A DNA stretch of 64,000 nt, from NCBI GenBank assembly GCA_020026435.1, contig JAHHQK010000003.1, forward strand, positions 76,185-140,184. Direction: 5' to 3'. Positions 8,474 to 17,076 of the stretch are shown piece after piece; the first letter of the stretch is position 1; the number at the start of each line of letters is the position of its first letter. A program made the position numbers and the translations under genes. Source of the DNA: Alistipes sp. Its GTDB lineage: Bacteria > Bacteroidota > Bacteroidia > Bacteroidales > Rikenellaceae. The notes below the pieces were generated by a model that saw only the letters and a program-made list of their open reading frames with translations, made no database searches and was not told where the DNA came from.

Positions 8474-8508
8474 AACAGCCCGAAAGTTGTGTGTTGACTT
8501 TCGGGCTG
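8474..8508 (-). terminator. Intrinsic terminator after the acyl-CoA synthetase gene
   Basis: A perfect 12-bp stem (CAGCCCGAAAGT 8476-8487 / ACTTTCGGGCTG 8497-8508) with a 9-nt loop. On the minus strand it is followed by TTTT. Confidence 0.85.
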
Positions 8509-8555
8509 GCCTCATAGTGTTGTGTGTGTGAAAGAAGGCCTTGCGGCTCGGTGGG

Positions 8556-10256
8556 CTATTTGTTCAGCAACGACGGGCTGTACAGATAGCGTTTGATACT
8601 GCGCTTGGGAGTCTTCTCGAACTCGGTGGGGTAGAGTATGATCTCCGAGACACGCTCGTAGGCAGCCAGCTGGGTATTCAGCTCCTTGAGGTTGTCCTGC
8701 ATGATCTGCGGCAGGTCGTTCTTGTCGATACCCTCGTTCTCTGCCTGTTCGTAGTCGGGTACGACCAGGGCCTTGAGGCGTCCGTTCTCGGCCTCGAGTA
8801 CCAGCGATTCCATCACCATGTACATATTGTTGAGTCTGTCCTCGATCTCCTCGGGGTAGATGTTCTGTCCGTTGCTAGTCAGAATCATCGTCTTCGAGCG
8901 GCCGCGGATGTAGAGCGTGCCGTCGGGATCCATCGTTCCCATGTCGCCCGTGTGCAACCATCCGTCCTCGGCGAGGACCTTCTTGGTGTCCTTCTCGTTC
9001 TTGTAGTAACCTCTCATCACGTGTTCGCCGTGTACGAGGATCTCACCGGCCTTGTGCTCCGGATCGTCCGAATCGATCTTCACATCGAGCAATCCCTTCA
9101 GATAGCGTCCGCACGAACCGGGCTTGAACTCGTTGTCGGGTGCGAAGCTGATCAGCGGGGCACACTCGGTCATACCGTAGCCGATGGTGATCGGGAAGTG
9201 GATCTTCATGAGGAACGATTCGGTCTCCTGGTTCATCGGAGCACCGCCCACGATGAAGATCGACACATTGCCGCCGAAGGCGTCCATCAGTTTCTTGCGC
9301 ACCACCGAATAGATGGCCGTATTGAGCAACGGAATCTTCATGGCAATCGACATCGGGCCTTTCTCCAGCATGGGAAGTACCTGTTTGCGGTAGATCTTCT
9401 CCAGGATCATCGGCACGCAGCAGATGATCGTCGGCTTGACCACCGACATGGCCTCCAGCAGGATCTTGGGCGAGGGAATGCGTCCCAGCAGGGTGACGTG
9501 ACCTCCGACGGCCAGCGGCGTGAGGAAGTCGAAGGCACAACCGTAGGCGTGGGCCAGCGGCAGGAACGACAACGTACGGCCGCCCTTCTGGAAGTAGAGC
9601 TGCTGGGTCTGAGTATTGACGGCGTTGCGGGCGAAGACGACATTACCCGTCAGGTTGTTGATCGTCAGCATCACACCCTTCGAGTAGCCGGTCGTTCCCG
9701 AGGTGTAGTTCAGGAGGGCGATTTCGTCATTGCCGATTTCGGGGTATTTGATGTCGTTGATACTGAATCCGCGGGGATATTTCGCGCGGTAGTTCTTCAC
9801 GATGTTACGCTGGTACTGGGTCAGCGAGGATCCGCTGCGCTCGTAGATGACGTGGAAGTCGGTGAGCGAGAAAACGGCGTCGATCTGCTTGATCTGATCC
9901 TCCTCGATCATATCCCAGAAATTGTCGCCCAGGAACAGCAGGCGGCTCTCCGAGTGGTTGATGATGTGGATCACGTCGGCTGCCGTGAAGTCCTGAAGGA
10001 TGGGGACGATAACGGCTCCGTAGGTGATTGTGCCTATATAGGTGATACACCAGCGGGGGTTGTTACGGCCGATCAGGGCGATCTTGTCGCCGCGTTTGAT
10101 GCCGGCCTTTTTGAAGATAAGGTGGAGTTTGGCGATCTCTTTGGCCATCTCGTAGTAGGAGAAGGTCTCGCCTTTGAAGTAGTCGCTCAAAGCCGAAGCC
10201 TCGCGGTTTTCGCGGAAGCTCTGCTCGTAGATTTTTATCAGGTTTTCCTGTAACAT
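8556..10256 (-). CDS. Long-chain acyl-CoA synthetase (AMP-forming)
   Basis: 566 residues of the ANL adenylate-forming superfamily. The phosphate-binding P-loop TSGTTGYSKG is at 185-194, the adenine/AMP motif GYGMTE near 350, and the hinge region GWLHTGDMG plus YIRGRSKTMI near 435-455. It activates fatty acids to acyl-CoA at the membrane through an acyl-AMP intermediate. The substrate length is inferred from similarity to FadD-type enzymes. PlsY, the acyl-phosphate-dependent glycerol-3-phosphate acyltransferase, lies just upstream on the same strand, so both belong to lipid metabolism. Confidence 0.92.
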   Translation of the reverse strand: MLQENLIKIYEQSFRENREASALSDYFKGETFSYYEMAKEIAKLHLIFKKAGIKRGDKIALIGRNNPRWCITYIGTITYGAVIVPILQDFTAADVIHIINHSESRLLFLGDNFWDMIEEDQIKQIDAVFSLTDFHVIYERSGSSLTQYQRNIVKNYRAKYPRGFSINDIKYPEIGNDEIALLNYTSGTTGYSKGVMLTINNLTGNVVFARNAVNTQTQQLYFQKGGRTLSFLPLAHAYGCAFDFLTPLAVGGHVTLLGRIPSPKILLEAMSVVKPTIICCVPMILEKIYRKQVLPMLEKGPMSIAMKIPLLNTAIYSVVRKKLMDAFGGNVSIFIVGGAPMNQETESFLMKIHFPITIGYGMTECAPLISFAPDNEFKPGSCGRYLKGLLDVKIDSDDPEHKAGEILVHGEHVMRGYYKNEKDTKKVLAEDGWLHTGDMGTMDPDGTLYIRGRSKTMILTSNGQNIYPEEIEDRLNNMYMVMESLVLEAENGRLKALVVPDYEQAENEGIDKNDLPQIMQDNLKELNTQLAAYERVSEIILYPTEFEKTPKRSIKRYLYSPSLLNK

Positions 10257-10394
10257 AGTTCTGAAAAAATTTTTCTCTTATTTTGGGGGGTGTCTAAATG
10301 AAAAACCCATCCGGCGAATCTTTCAATCCGGGGGATAAGCTCTTCGAAGGTAGCCTCCGAGAGGCTGCACCACACTACACTTTTAAGTTGTCTT

Positions 10395-11081
10395 TTATTT
10401 CTTTTGTGCGTTCTGTCCTGCGCCGGATCCCGGGGTCTTTGGGGTCTTCCAAAGGAATATCTTGGACTCCGTGCCCTCCATCAACCGCTTGATGTTCTTG
10501 CGGTGGGTGATGATCAGCAGTATGGCGATCACGATCGAGAACACGTCAAAGGGGATCGAGGTGTTGACCTTGGGCGACATCAGCGTGAATACGGGAAAGG
10601 TGCATCCGGCGATGATCGACGCGAGTGATACATAGTGGAAGATCATCAGCACGACGAACCATACGCAGAAGCAGAGCAGGATGACGGGCGGGTGGATACC
10701 CGTGATGGCACCGACGAGCGTCGCGACGCCTTTTCCGCCACGGAATCCGGCGAAAATGGGGAAGATGTGGCCCAAAACCGCAGCAAAGACCGCACCGATC
10801 TTGATATTGATCAGATCATTGTCGCCGATCAGGGGATCGTACTGCAGCATCTGGATGATGGTGACGGCGACGAAACCCTTCAGAAAGTCGAGTGCGAAAA
10901 CCGGAATCGCGGCGCGGCGGCCCAACACGCGGAGCATATTGGTGGTGCCGGCGTTTTTCGATCCATGTTCCCGAATATCAATGCCATAGTATTTCTTGCC
11001 GATCCATACCGCACTCGGAATCGAGCCCAGCAGATAGGCCAAAACGATCATTGTTGTCGTGGTGTAAAATGTCAGTATCAT
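10395..11081 (-). CDS. plsY: Glycerol-3-phosphate acyltransferase PlsY
   Basis: 228 residues from the ATG at 11081. An in-frame start 81 bp further upstream would add a non-hydrophobic extension unlike the family, so the internal start is chosen. Family motifs are present: GSIPSAVWIGK followed by HGSKNAGTTN, DFLKG, and GHIFPIFAGFRGGKGVAT, the last near the catalytic and acyl-phosphate-binding site. PlsY is a five-to-seven-helix membrane enzyme that moves the acyl group from acyl-phosphate to glycerol-3-phosphate, the first step of phospholipid synthesis. The C-terminal ~30 residues are a Lys-rich cytosolic tail. Confidence 0.93.
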   Translation of the reverse strand: MILTFYTTTTMIVLAYLLGSIPSAVWIGKKYYGIDIREHGSKNAGTTNMLRVLGRRAAIPVFALDFLKGFVAVTIIQMLQYDPLIGDNDLINIKIGAVFAAVLGHIFPIFAGFRGGKGVATLVGAITGIHPPVILLCFCVWFVVLMIFHYVSLASIIAGCTFPVFTLMSPKVNTSIPFDVFSIVIAILLIITHRKNIKRLMEGTESKIFLWKTPKTPGSGAGQNAQKK

Positions 11082-11188
11082 GTTACGTTTTGCATGAGTT
11101 TGTAATCGCAAATATAAGTAAAAAATCCGGAAATGAAACCTAAAGTCCAAAAAAGGTCCCAAAGATCGAAAATTTCGGAGAATTTTTT

Positions 11189-11196
11189 TATCTTTG
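11189..11196 (+). promoter_or_regulatory. -7 element TATCTTTG upstream of yitT-miaB
   Basis: A perfect TAnnTTTG box 113 bp before the YitT ATG. No TTG at the expected -33 place, so it is supported by the -7 box alone. It implies a ~105-nt leader. Confidence 0.45.
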
Positions 11197-11309
11197 CTCC
11201 TGCTTAAAACTTCGGCTTCCGGACGCTGTCGGCCGAAAACACCGGTCGGACACTGAATCGATTGGTTGTCAGGTGGAAATGTGGCTCGGGAGCATAAAAA
11301 AATTCTGAA

Positions 11310-12326
11310 ATGAAAGTGAAATCTTTACTTGAACCGATGGGTTCGTGGGCCTGGTGGCGTTCGTGGCTGCTGATTTTTATCGGATGTTCGATCATGGGAG
11401 CGGCATTCGTGTTGTTTATCAACCCCTATAAATTCGTCCCGGGCGGAGTCTACGGTATGGGTATCGTTCTCCACAACATCTTCCCGTCGGTTCAAGTAGG
11501 TACTTTCGGATATATGTTCGACGTGCCGCTGATGCTGATTGCCATCCTGATCTTCGGCGGTCAGTTTGGTATGCGGACCGTGGCGGCGGCACTTTATACG
11601 CCGGGCTTCATGAACGTCATGACGCGGATGGTCTATCCCGACCAGGCCGCCGTGGAGTCGCTCGACCCGTCATTATTGCTGGGCGGACAACTCGACCTTT
11701 CGTCGGATCTGCTGCTGACGTGTATCATCGGTGCGGTGCTGGTCGGCGTGGGACAGGGTATCGTCGTGCGCCAGCAGGCTACAACCGGAGGTACGGACAT
11801 TGTGGGTATGCTCCTGCAGAAATTCGCCGGAATCAAGTTCTCGACGGGTATCCTGCTGGCCGACGGATTTGTCGTGCTGTCGGGACTGGTGGTGATCGGT
11901 TTCGGACTGGGTATCAGCGACAATATGGAGGTACCCGATGTGGACAACATCTCGCGCAGCGGATGGATGCTGACGCTCTATTCGCTCATTACGATCTACA
12001 CCACGTCGCGTGTGGTGGCCTATATGCTCAATGGAGCCACATACGATAAACTCCTGTTTATCATCAGTGATAACCATTCCGAGTTAAAGGATTTCGTGAT
12101 CAAGGAACTGGACCGCAGTGCCACCTATATCAAGGCCCGCGGAATGTACACGGAGCGTGACCGCGAGATGATCTTCCTGGTCGTTCCGCGCGAGGAGGTG
12201 CGGGCCGTGCAGCACAAGATCAAGGAGATCGATCCCCGGGCCTTTGTGGTGGTGACCGATGCATACGAGACTTTCGGTGAGGGCTTCAAGCCGCTGCCCG
12301 ATAAGAATGATATACAAGCTGAATAG
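11310..12326 (+). CDS. YitT family membrane protein (YitT_membrane + DUF2179)
   Basis: 338 residues. About six hydrophobic helices fill residues 20-245 (for example FIGCSIMGAAFVLFINPYKF with GGVYGMGIV). The C-terminal ~80 residues form a soluble DUF2179 domain (MIFLVVPREEVRAVQHKIKEIDPRAFVVV), typically ligand-binding like other small regulatory folds. The family function is unknown. The stop codon directly abuts the miaB start, so they are co-transcribed. Confidence 0.88.
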   Translation: MKVKSLLEPMGSWAWWRSWLLIFIGCSIMGAAFVLFINPYKFVPGGVYGMGIVLHNIFPSVQVGTFGYMFDVPLMLIAILIFGGQFGMRTVAAALYTPGFMNVMTRMVYPDQAAVESLDPSLLLGGQLDLSSDLLLTCIIGAVLVGVGQGIVVRQQATTGGTDIVGMLLQKFAGIKFSTGILLADGFVVLSGLVVIGFGLGISDNMEVPDVDNISRSGWMLTLYSLITIYTTSRVVAYMLNGATYDKLLFIISDNHSELKDFVIKELDRSATYIKARGMYTERDREMIFLVVPREEVRAVQHKIKEIDPRAFVVVTDAYETFGEGFKPLPDKNDIQAE

Positions 12327-13682
12327 ATGAATTTGAACAAGAATGAACTGCGCCCGCTGATGGGCGAGGGTCGCAAACTGTTCGTCGAGACCTATGGATG
12401 TCAGATGAACGTGGGCGACACGGAGATTGTCGTTGCAGTGATGCAACAGGAAGGATATTTCTATACGGACCGCATCGAAGAGGCCGATGTGGTGCTGATC
12501 AATACCTGCTCGATTCGCGATAATGCCGAGCAGAGAATCTGGGGCCGTCTGTCCGAGATGCGCCGCTACCGTCGTCAGAAACCGTCGTTGGTGGTGGGTG
12601 TGATCGGTTGTATGGCCGAACGGTTGAAGGAAAAACTGGTCGACGGAGACTATGGCGTCGATGTGGTGGCGGGTCCCGACACCTACCGCGACCTGCCGCG
12701 TCTGATCCATGCCGCTGAGGCGGGTGGAAAGGGCGTCAACGTGCAGCTGTCGCTGGAGGAGACCTATGCTGAGATCGCGCCCGTGCGCCTGGACCGCAAT
12801 GGCGTGAGTGCCTTTGTGTCGATCATGCGCGGATGCGATAACTTCTGCTCCTATTGCGTGGTGCCCTATACCCGCGGCCGCGAGCGTAGCCGTGATGCCG
12901 AGACGATCGTTGCGGAGGCCCGCACGCTCTTCGAGAACGGCTACCGCGAGGTGACGCTGCTGGGTCAGAATGTCAACTCCTACCGCACGGGCGATGTCGA
13001 TTTCCCCGAACTGATGCGTCGTGTGGCCTCCATTTCGCCGCTGCTGCGCGTGCGTTTTGCCACGTCGCACCCCAAGGATATGAGCGACAAACTGCTTGAG
13101 GTGATGGCCTCGATGCCCAATATCTGCCGCTCGATCCACCTCCCGGCACAGTCGGGAGCCACCTCGATGCTGGAGCGCATGAACCGTAAATATACGCGCG
13201 AATGGTACCTGGGCCGAGTGGCCGCCATCCGCCACTATATGCCCGACTGTGCCATCACGACCGACCTGATCGCCGGATTTACGGACGAGACGGAAGAGGA
13301 ACACGAGGCCACGATCTCGCTGATGAAGCAGGTGGGCTACGATTTCGCCTATATGTTCAAGTATTCGGAGCGTCCGGGCACCTTCGCCCAAAAGCATCTT
13401 CCGGACAATGTGCCCGACGAAGTGAAGTCGCGCCGTCTGCAGGAGATCATCACGTTGCAAAACGAGTTGAGCCTCGAAAGCAATCGCCGCGATGTGGGCC
13501 GTGAGTTCGAGATCCTGGTCGAGTCTGTGTCGAAACGCAGCGAGGAGCAGCTTTCGGGACGTACCTCGCAAAACAAGATGGTGGTTTTCGACCGCGGAGA
13601 CCATAAGATCGGAGACTATGTGCGGGTGCGCATTACGGATTGCTCGTCGGCAACGCTGTTCGGCGAGGAGATCTTCCAATAG
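12327..13682 (+). CDS. miaB: tRNA-2-methylthio-N6-dimethylallyladenosine synthase MiaB
   Basis: 451 residues. It adds the 2-methylthio group to i6A37 of tRNAs reading UNN codons, using SAM and two Fe-S clusters. The UPF0004 domain carries C25 (ETYGCQMN), C61 (NTCSIRDNAEQ) and C95 (GCMAERL) for the auxiliary cluster. The radical SAM motif has C170, C174 and C177 (GCDNFCSYCVVPYTRGRERS). A TRAM domain fills the last ~65 residues. The GRERS context and length fit MiaB rather than RimO or MtaB. Start is the ATG abutting the YitT stop. Confidence 0.96.
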   Translation: MNLNKNELRPLMGEGRKLFVETYGCQMNVGDTEIVVAVMQQEGYFYTDRIEEADVVLINTCSIRDNAEQRIWGRLSEMRRYRRQKPSLVVGVIGCMAERLKEKLVDGDYGVDVVAGPDTYRDLPRLIHAAEAGGKGVNVQLSLEETYAEIAPVRLDRNGVSAFVSIMRGCDNFCSYCVVPYTRGRERSRDAETIVAEARTLFENGYREVTLLGQNVNSYRTGDVDFPELMRRVASISPLLRVRFATSHPKDMSDKLLEVMASMPNICRSIHLPAQSGATSMLERMNRKYTREWYLGRVAAIRHYMPDCAITTDLIAGFTDETEEEHEATISLMKQVGYDFAYMFKYSERPGTFAQKHLPDNVPDEVKSRRLQEIITLQNELSLESNRRDVGREFEILVESVSKRSEEQLSGRTSQNKMVVFDRGDHKIGDYVRVRITDCSSATLFGEEIFQ

Positions 13683-13726
13683 GTATGGAATTAGGTTAGA
13701 GTTAGAATAGATTTTTAGGATAAATT

Positions 13727-15238
13727 ATGCGATTTGACGAACTCGATCTGGAAGACGAGATTCTGGACGGGCTTTACGATATGAATTTCGAGGAGATGAC
13801 TCCGGTGCAGGAAAAGACCATCCCGGTGATCCTCGACGGACACGATATTATCGGTTGTGCACAGACCGGTACGGGCAAGACGGCTGCCTATACGTTGCCG
13901 TTGCTCAACAAACTGTTACTGGAGGGTAACGACGACAATGTGATCAAGTCGGTGATCATTGTTCCCACGCGTGAGCTGGCTCAGCAGATCGACCAGCAGT
14001 TCCAGGGCTTTTCCTACTACCTGCCGCTTTCGACCACGGTGGTCTACGGTGGTGGCGACGGTAAGGGCTGGGATGTGCAGAAGCGGGGTATGCTGATGGG
14101 GTCGGATGTGGTGATAGCCACTCCCGGACGTATGATCTCCCACCTGCAAAACAGCGGTGTGGATCTTTCCCACGTCGAATACCTGATTCTGGACGAGGCC
14201 GACCGTATGCTCGACATGGGTTTTGCGGACGACATCATGAAGATTATCTCCTTTATGCCCAAGGAGCGTCAGACGCTGCTCTTTTCGGCTACACTGCCGC
14301 CGAAGATCCGCGACCTGGCCAAGACCATCCTGCGCGATCCCGTGGAGGTGAGCATCGCCATCTCCAAGCCCAACGAGTCGATCGATCAGTCGGCTTATAT
14401 CTGCTACGAGGCTCAGAAGCAGGGTATTATCCGCGAGTTGTTCAAGGATAAGAGCGAGTCGAAGGCTATTATCTTCTCTTCGTCGAAACTCAAGGTCAAG
14501 GAGCTGACCCATACGCTCAAACGTATGGGCCTTCCGGTTGCGGCTATGCACTCCGACCTGGAGCAGGCCCAGCGCGAGGAGGTGATGCTCGATTTCAAGA
14601 ACGGACACGTCAAGATCCTGGTGGCTACCGATATTGTGGCCCGAGGTATCGACATCGAGGATATCGGCCTGGTGATCAACTACGACGTGCCGCACGATCC
14701 CGAGGATTATATCCACCGTATCGGCCGTACGGGTCGTGCCGACGCCACGGGTCGTGCCGTGACGTTTGTCAGCGAGAAGGAGCAGGGCAAGTTCCACACC
14801 ATCGAACGTTTCATCGAGCGTGAGGTGCGCAAGGCCGAGCTTCCCGAATCGGTCGGTGAGGGTCCAAAATACGAACCCGACGAACAGCGCAAGCGCGGTC
14901 GGGGCAAGAAGGGTGGTGAAAAGCAGGGCGAGAGCCGTGATAACCGCCGTCGTCGCGGACGCGGCAACAAGAGCGGTAAGCAGGACCGCAAACCCGCAAC
15001 CTCCAAGGAAGGAGGCGAGTCCCAACCCGCAGCTGAGGTGGCTGCGGCAACACCGTCTGCGGATTCGGTATCGAATGCCCAGGCTGGATTGGGTGAGGCC
15101 CGTCGGTCGCCGCGTCGTCGTCATCGCCGCCGCCGTTCTTCGGGAAAAGCCAGGGAGGGCATCGCAAATCAGACTGGAAACTCAAATTCTGTATCCACGG
15201 CTCCGGCTACACAGGCAGCACCGACCACGGCGGAGTAG
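13727..15238 (+). CDS. DEAD-box ATP-dependent RNA helicase (RhlE/CsdA-like)
   Basis: 503 residues. Motifs in order: Q-motif region FEEMTPVQEKTIP, Walker A AQTGTGKT (45-52), PTRELA (80-85), DEAD (156-159), SAT (187-189), ARGIDIEDI and HRIGRTGRA near 310-335. After ~380 comes a disordered tail rich in Arg, Lys and Gly (RKRGRGKKGGEK and similar) expected to bind RNA. Such helicases act in ribosome assembly and RNA decay, often in the cold. It lies 44 bp after miaB and could be in the same transcript. Confidence 0.93.
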   Translation: MRFDELDLEDEILDGLYDMNFEEMTPVQEKTIPVILDGHDIIGCAQTGTGKTAAYTLPLLNKLLLEGNDDNVIKSVIIVPTRELAQQIDQQFQGFSYYLPLSTTVVYGGGDGKGWDVQKRGMLMGSDVVIATPGRMISHLQNSGVDLSHVEYLILDEADRMLDMGFADDIMKIISFMPKERQTLLFSATLPPKIRDLAKTILRDPVEVSIAISKPNESIDQSAYICYEAQKQGIIRELFKDKSESKAIIFSSSKLKVKELTHTLKRMGLPVAAMHSDLEQAQREEVMLDFKNGHVKILVATDIVARGIDIEDIGLVINYDVPHDPEDYIHRIGRTGRADATGRAVTFVSEKEQGKFHTIERFIEREVRKAELPESVGEGPKYEPDEQRKRGRGKKGGEKQGESRDNRRRRGRGNKSGKQDRKPATSKEGGESQPAAEVAAATPSADSVSNAQAGLGEARRSPRRRHRRRRSSGKAREGIANQTGNSNSVSTAPATQAAPTTAE

Positions 15239-15588
15239 CTTGCAGACACGGCCCGAGTGTGCCGTTTCATATTGCATGATTCTGATGCCGCTGCCGGATC
15301 CCGTTTTGCATAGGGGGCGGTTGCCGAGAAGGTGTCGGAGGAGCAGCAGATGATCGGTCGGACTGCGCTGGCGTGGACGCGTGGTTCGCGGTATGGGCCG
15401 TGATCTGATGAAGGCATCGGGAATTTGAAAATCAATGAAAAACAGATGAATCGGGCATGGTCCGAAAACAATAAACAAGGGAGTATCTTCGTGATACTCC
15501 CTTGTTTATTATATATTATCGGCAGCGTCGCTTCAGGTGAGGAACTGCCGAAATACTCTTTGTCGGGAAAATCTCCTTGATGGACGGA
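15239..15588. other. Intergenic region between convergent genes
   Basis: 350 bp between the helicase and the nucleoside hydrolase fusion. A small hairpin (ACGGC/GCCGT near 15249-15266) follows the helicase stop, and a strong bidirectional terminator lies at 15470-15510. No coding signal is seen. Confidence 0.6.
15470..15510. terminator. Bidirectional intrinsic terminator
   Basis: A perfect 18-bp inverted repeat (15470-15487 and 15493-15510) with a 5-nt loop TTCGT, A-rich on one side and T-rich on the other. It serves both the helicase (plus) and the nucleoside hydrolase fusion (minus). Confidence 0.92.
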
Positions 15589-17067
15589 TCAATTCTCGAC
15601 ATAAAGATCGAAGATGTCGTGACGGTCGAATTTGTCCCAATACTCCAGGGCGAGTTTGCGGACATACTTCCAGTAAGGCTCGGTCTCCTTGCCGTAGAGT
15701 GCCACGCCGCGGCGGACGTCTTCGCGGATGCGGTCGGCATACTCGCGCTTGAGTTGCAGACGGATGGTTTTGCCCTTGAACGTGAAGGTAGCTTCGGGAC
15801 GCGGGTGTCCGGTCTTGGCCACAGTGATCAGACCGTGACCGATGGTTGCACCCGTGCCGACCTGCAATCCGTCGTTCATGCAGCTGATCGGAGGTTCGCT
15901 TCCGGCGTAGCTCATGACCGTGAAATCGTCGACACCTATATTAAAATACTCGCGGGCGCGAATACCCATCTTGACTCCCACCAAAGCATAGACGCCCAGG
16001 TGGCCGTGCAGTTCGTTGGTCAGAACGGCCGCCCGCCATTCGCTCTCGCCGTGGTGGTCGATCACACGGTCCATGATCGGGATCACATCCTCGGAGTAGT
16101 CCTCATAACGGGTCGGGAAGGTGTAGAATACGCGGTTTTCGGAATCGGGCAATCCTTTGAGAATCTTCAGTATGCGTGCTTCCACGGCCGGTTCCTCGTC
16201 TTTGCTTTTGAGCATACAGATACGGGTGTGGCCGTTGATTGTGGGTTCTTCCTTGAAGAGCGACGGCTCGTAGAGGTAGACGGCCACCAGGTCGTCCCAG
16301 GCCTTGAGGTGACCCTCATCGATGAGCGTCGAGAGAGGCTCGTTGCGGTGCGTCGAGACGATCTTGCGGGCGTAGGGGGTCTTGATCCGGGCTATGGAGT
16401 TGATCAGTTCGGAGGTGATCTCCATCGGCGAATCGGGATTCGAGGCGACGATCGCAAGCGGAATGCCGCTGCGCAGGATATCGCGTGCGGCCTTGCGGTC
16501 GGCATCGTAATTGGCATCGACCTGCTTGAGGAATCTGCGCTCGGGGGCGCCGTACCAGACGATGCGCTCGATCTGATCCACAGCGTCGGGATGCTCGCGG
16601 ATCAAATCCCCGATGTTGGTCAGCGGGCCCAGGGCCACAAGCACCACGGGCTCTTTCTCGCCGTCGATCTCGGAATAGAGTATCTCCACGGCCGAGGGGT
16701 ACTCGTCGTCGGCCTTGGCGCTGTCGCCCCAGGCGATCTGCTGGGAGCGTTGGCGCCATTCGGGTGTGCGGGTGTTGTTGGTACGGCCCACACCCACGGG
16801 CACACCCTCGTGGTGGAATTCGAGCAGAAGGGCCTTGACCTTCTTGCCGGCTTCCTCGGCCGAAAGAGCACCCTCGGTGGTAGTGACGGCCAGCACCTCG
16901 GCCTCGCGGTTGCCGAGCAACATACAGAGTGTCCTCAGATCGTCGGCGGCAGCGTCGGTGTCGATGATCATGTGGAAACGGGCTTTGCCCGAATGGGCCT
17001 GGGCACTTGCGGCACAGAGCATACAGCCCAAAGCCATGACAAAAAAACGTAAGTAAGCGTGTTTCAT
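15589..17067 (-). CDS. Secreted nucleoside hydrolase-FmdE domain fusion protein
   Basis: 492 residues with a signal peptide (MKHAYLRFFVMALGCMLCAASAQA). Residues ~30-320 match inosine-uridine nucleoside hydrolases: the Ca2+-binding DTDAAADD (36-43, family DxDxxxDD), ALGPLTNIGDLI, ANYDADRKAARDIL and AWDDLVAVYLYEPSLF. Residues ~345-480 match FmdE, with NELHGHLGVYALVGVKMG and CMNDGLQVGTGATIGHG holding the likely metal ligands (H354/H356, C396). FmdE domains occur alone or joined to other redox or cofactor proteins; the exact role is unknown. The 3' neighbour upstream is a TonB receptor ending 9 bp before this start, so an operon is likely. It would act in the periplasm, perhaps on a nucleoside-containing cofactor taken up by that receptor (inference). 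Confidence 0.82.
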   Translation of the reverse strand: MKHAYLRFFVMALGCMLCAASAQAHSGKARFHMIIDTDAAADDLRTLCMLLGNREAEVLAVTTTEGALSAEEAGKKVKALLLEFHHEGVPVGVGRTNNTRTPEWRQRSQQIAWGDSAKADDEYPSAVEILYSEIDGEKEPVVLVALGPLTNIGDLIREHPDAVDQIERIVWYGAPERRFLKQVDANYDADRKAARDILRSGIPLAIVASNPDSPMEITSELINSIARIKTPYARKIVSTHRNEPLSTLIDEGHLKAWDDLVAVYLYEPSLFKEEPTINGHTRICMLKSKDEEPAVEARILKILKGLPDSENRVFYTFPTRYEDYSEDVIPIMDRVIDHHGESEWRAAVLTNELHGHLGVYALVGVKMGIRAREYFNIGVDDFTVMSYAGSEPPISCMNDGLQVGTGATIGHGLITVAKTGHPRPEATFTFKGKTIRLQLKREYADRIREDVRRGVALYGKETEPYWKYVRKLALEYWDKFDRHDIFDLYVEN

Positions 17068-17076
17068 GGGATTGTA

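Noticed and set aside
8541..10253. A 570-codon plus-strand frame opposite the acyl-CoA synthetase
   Set aside because: Shadow of the real gene, whose ATP-binding motifs are on the minus strand.
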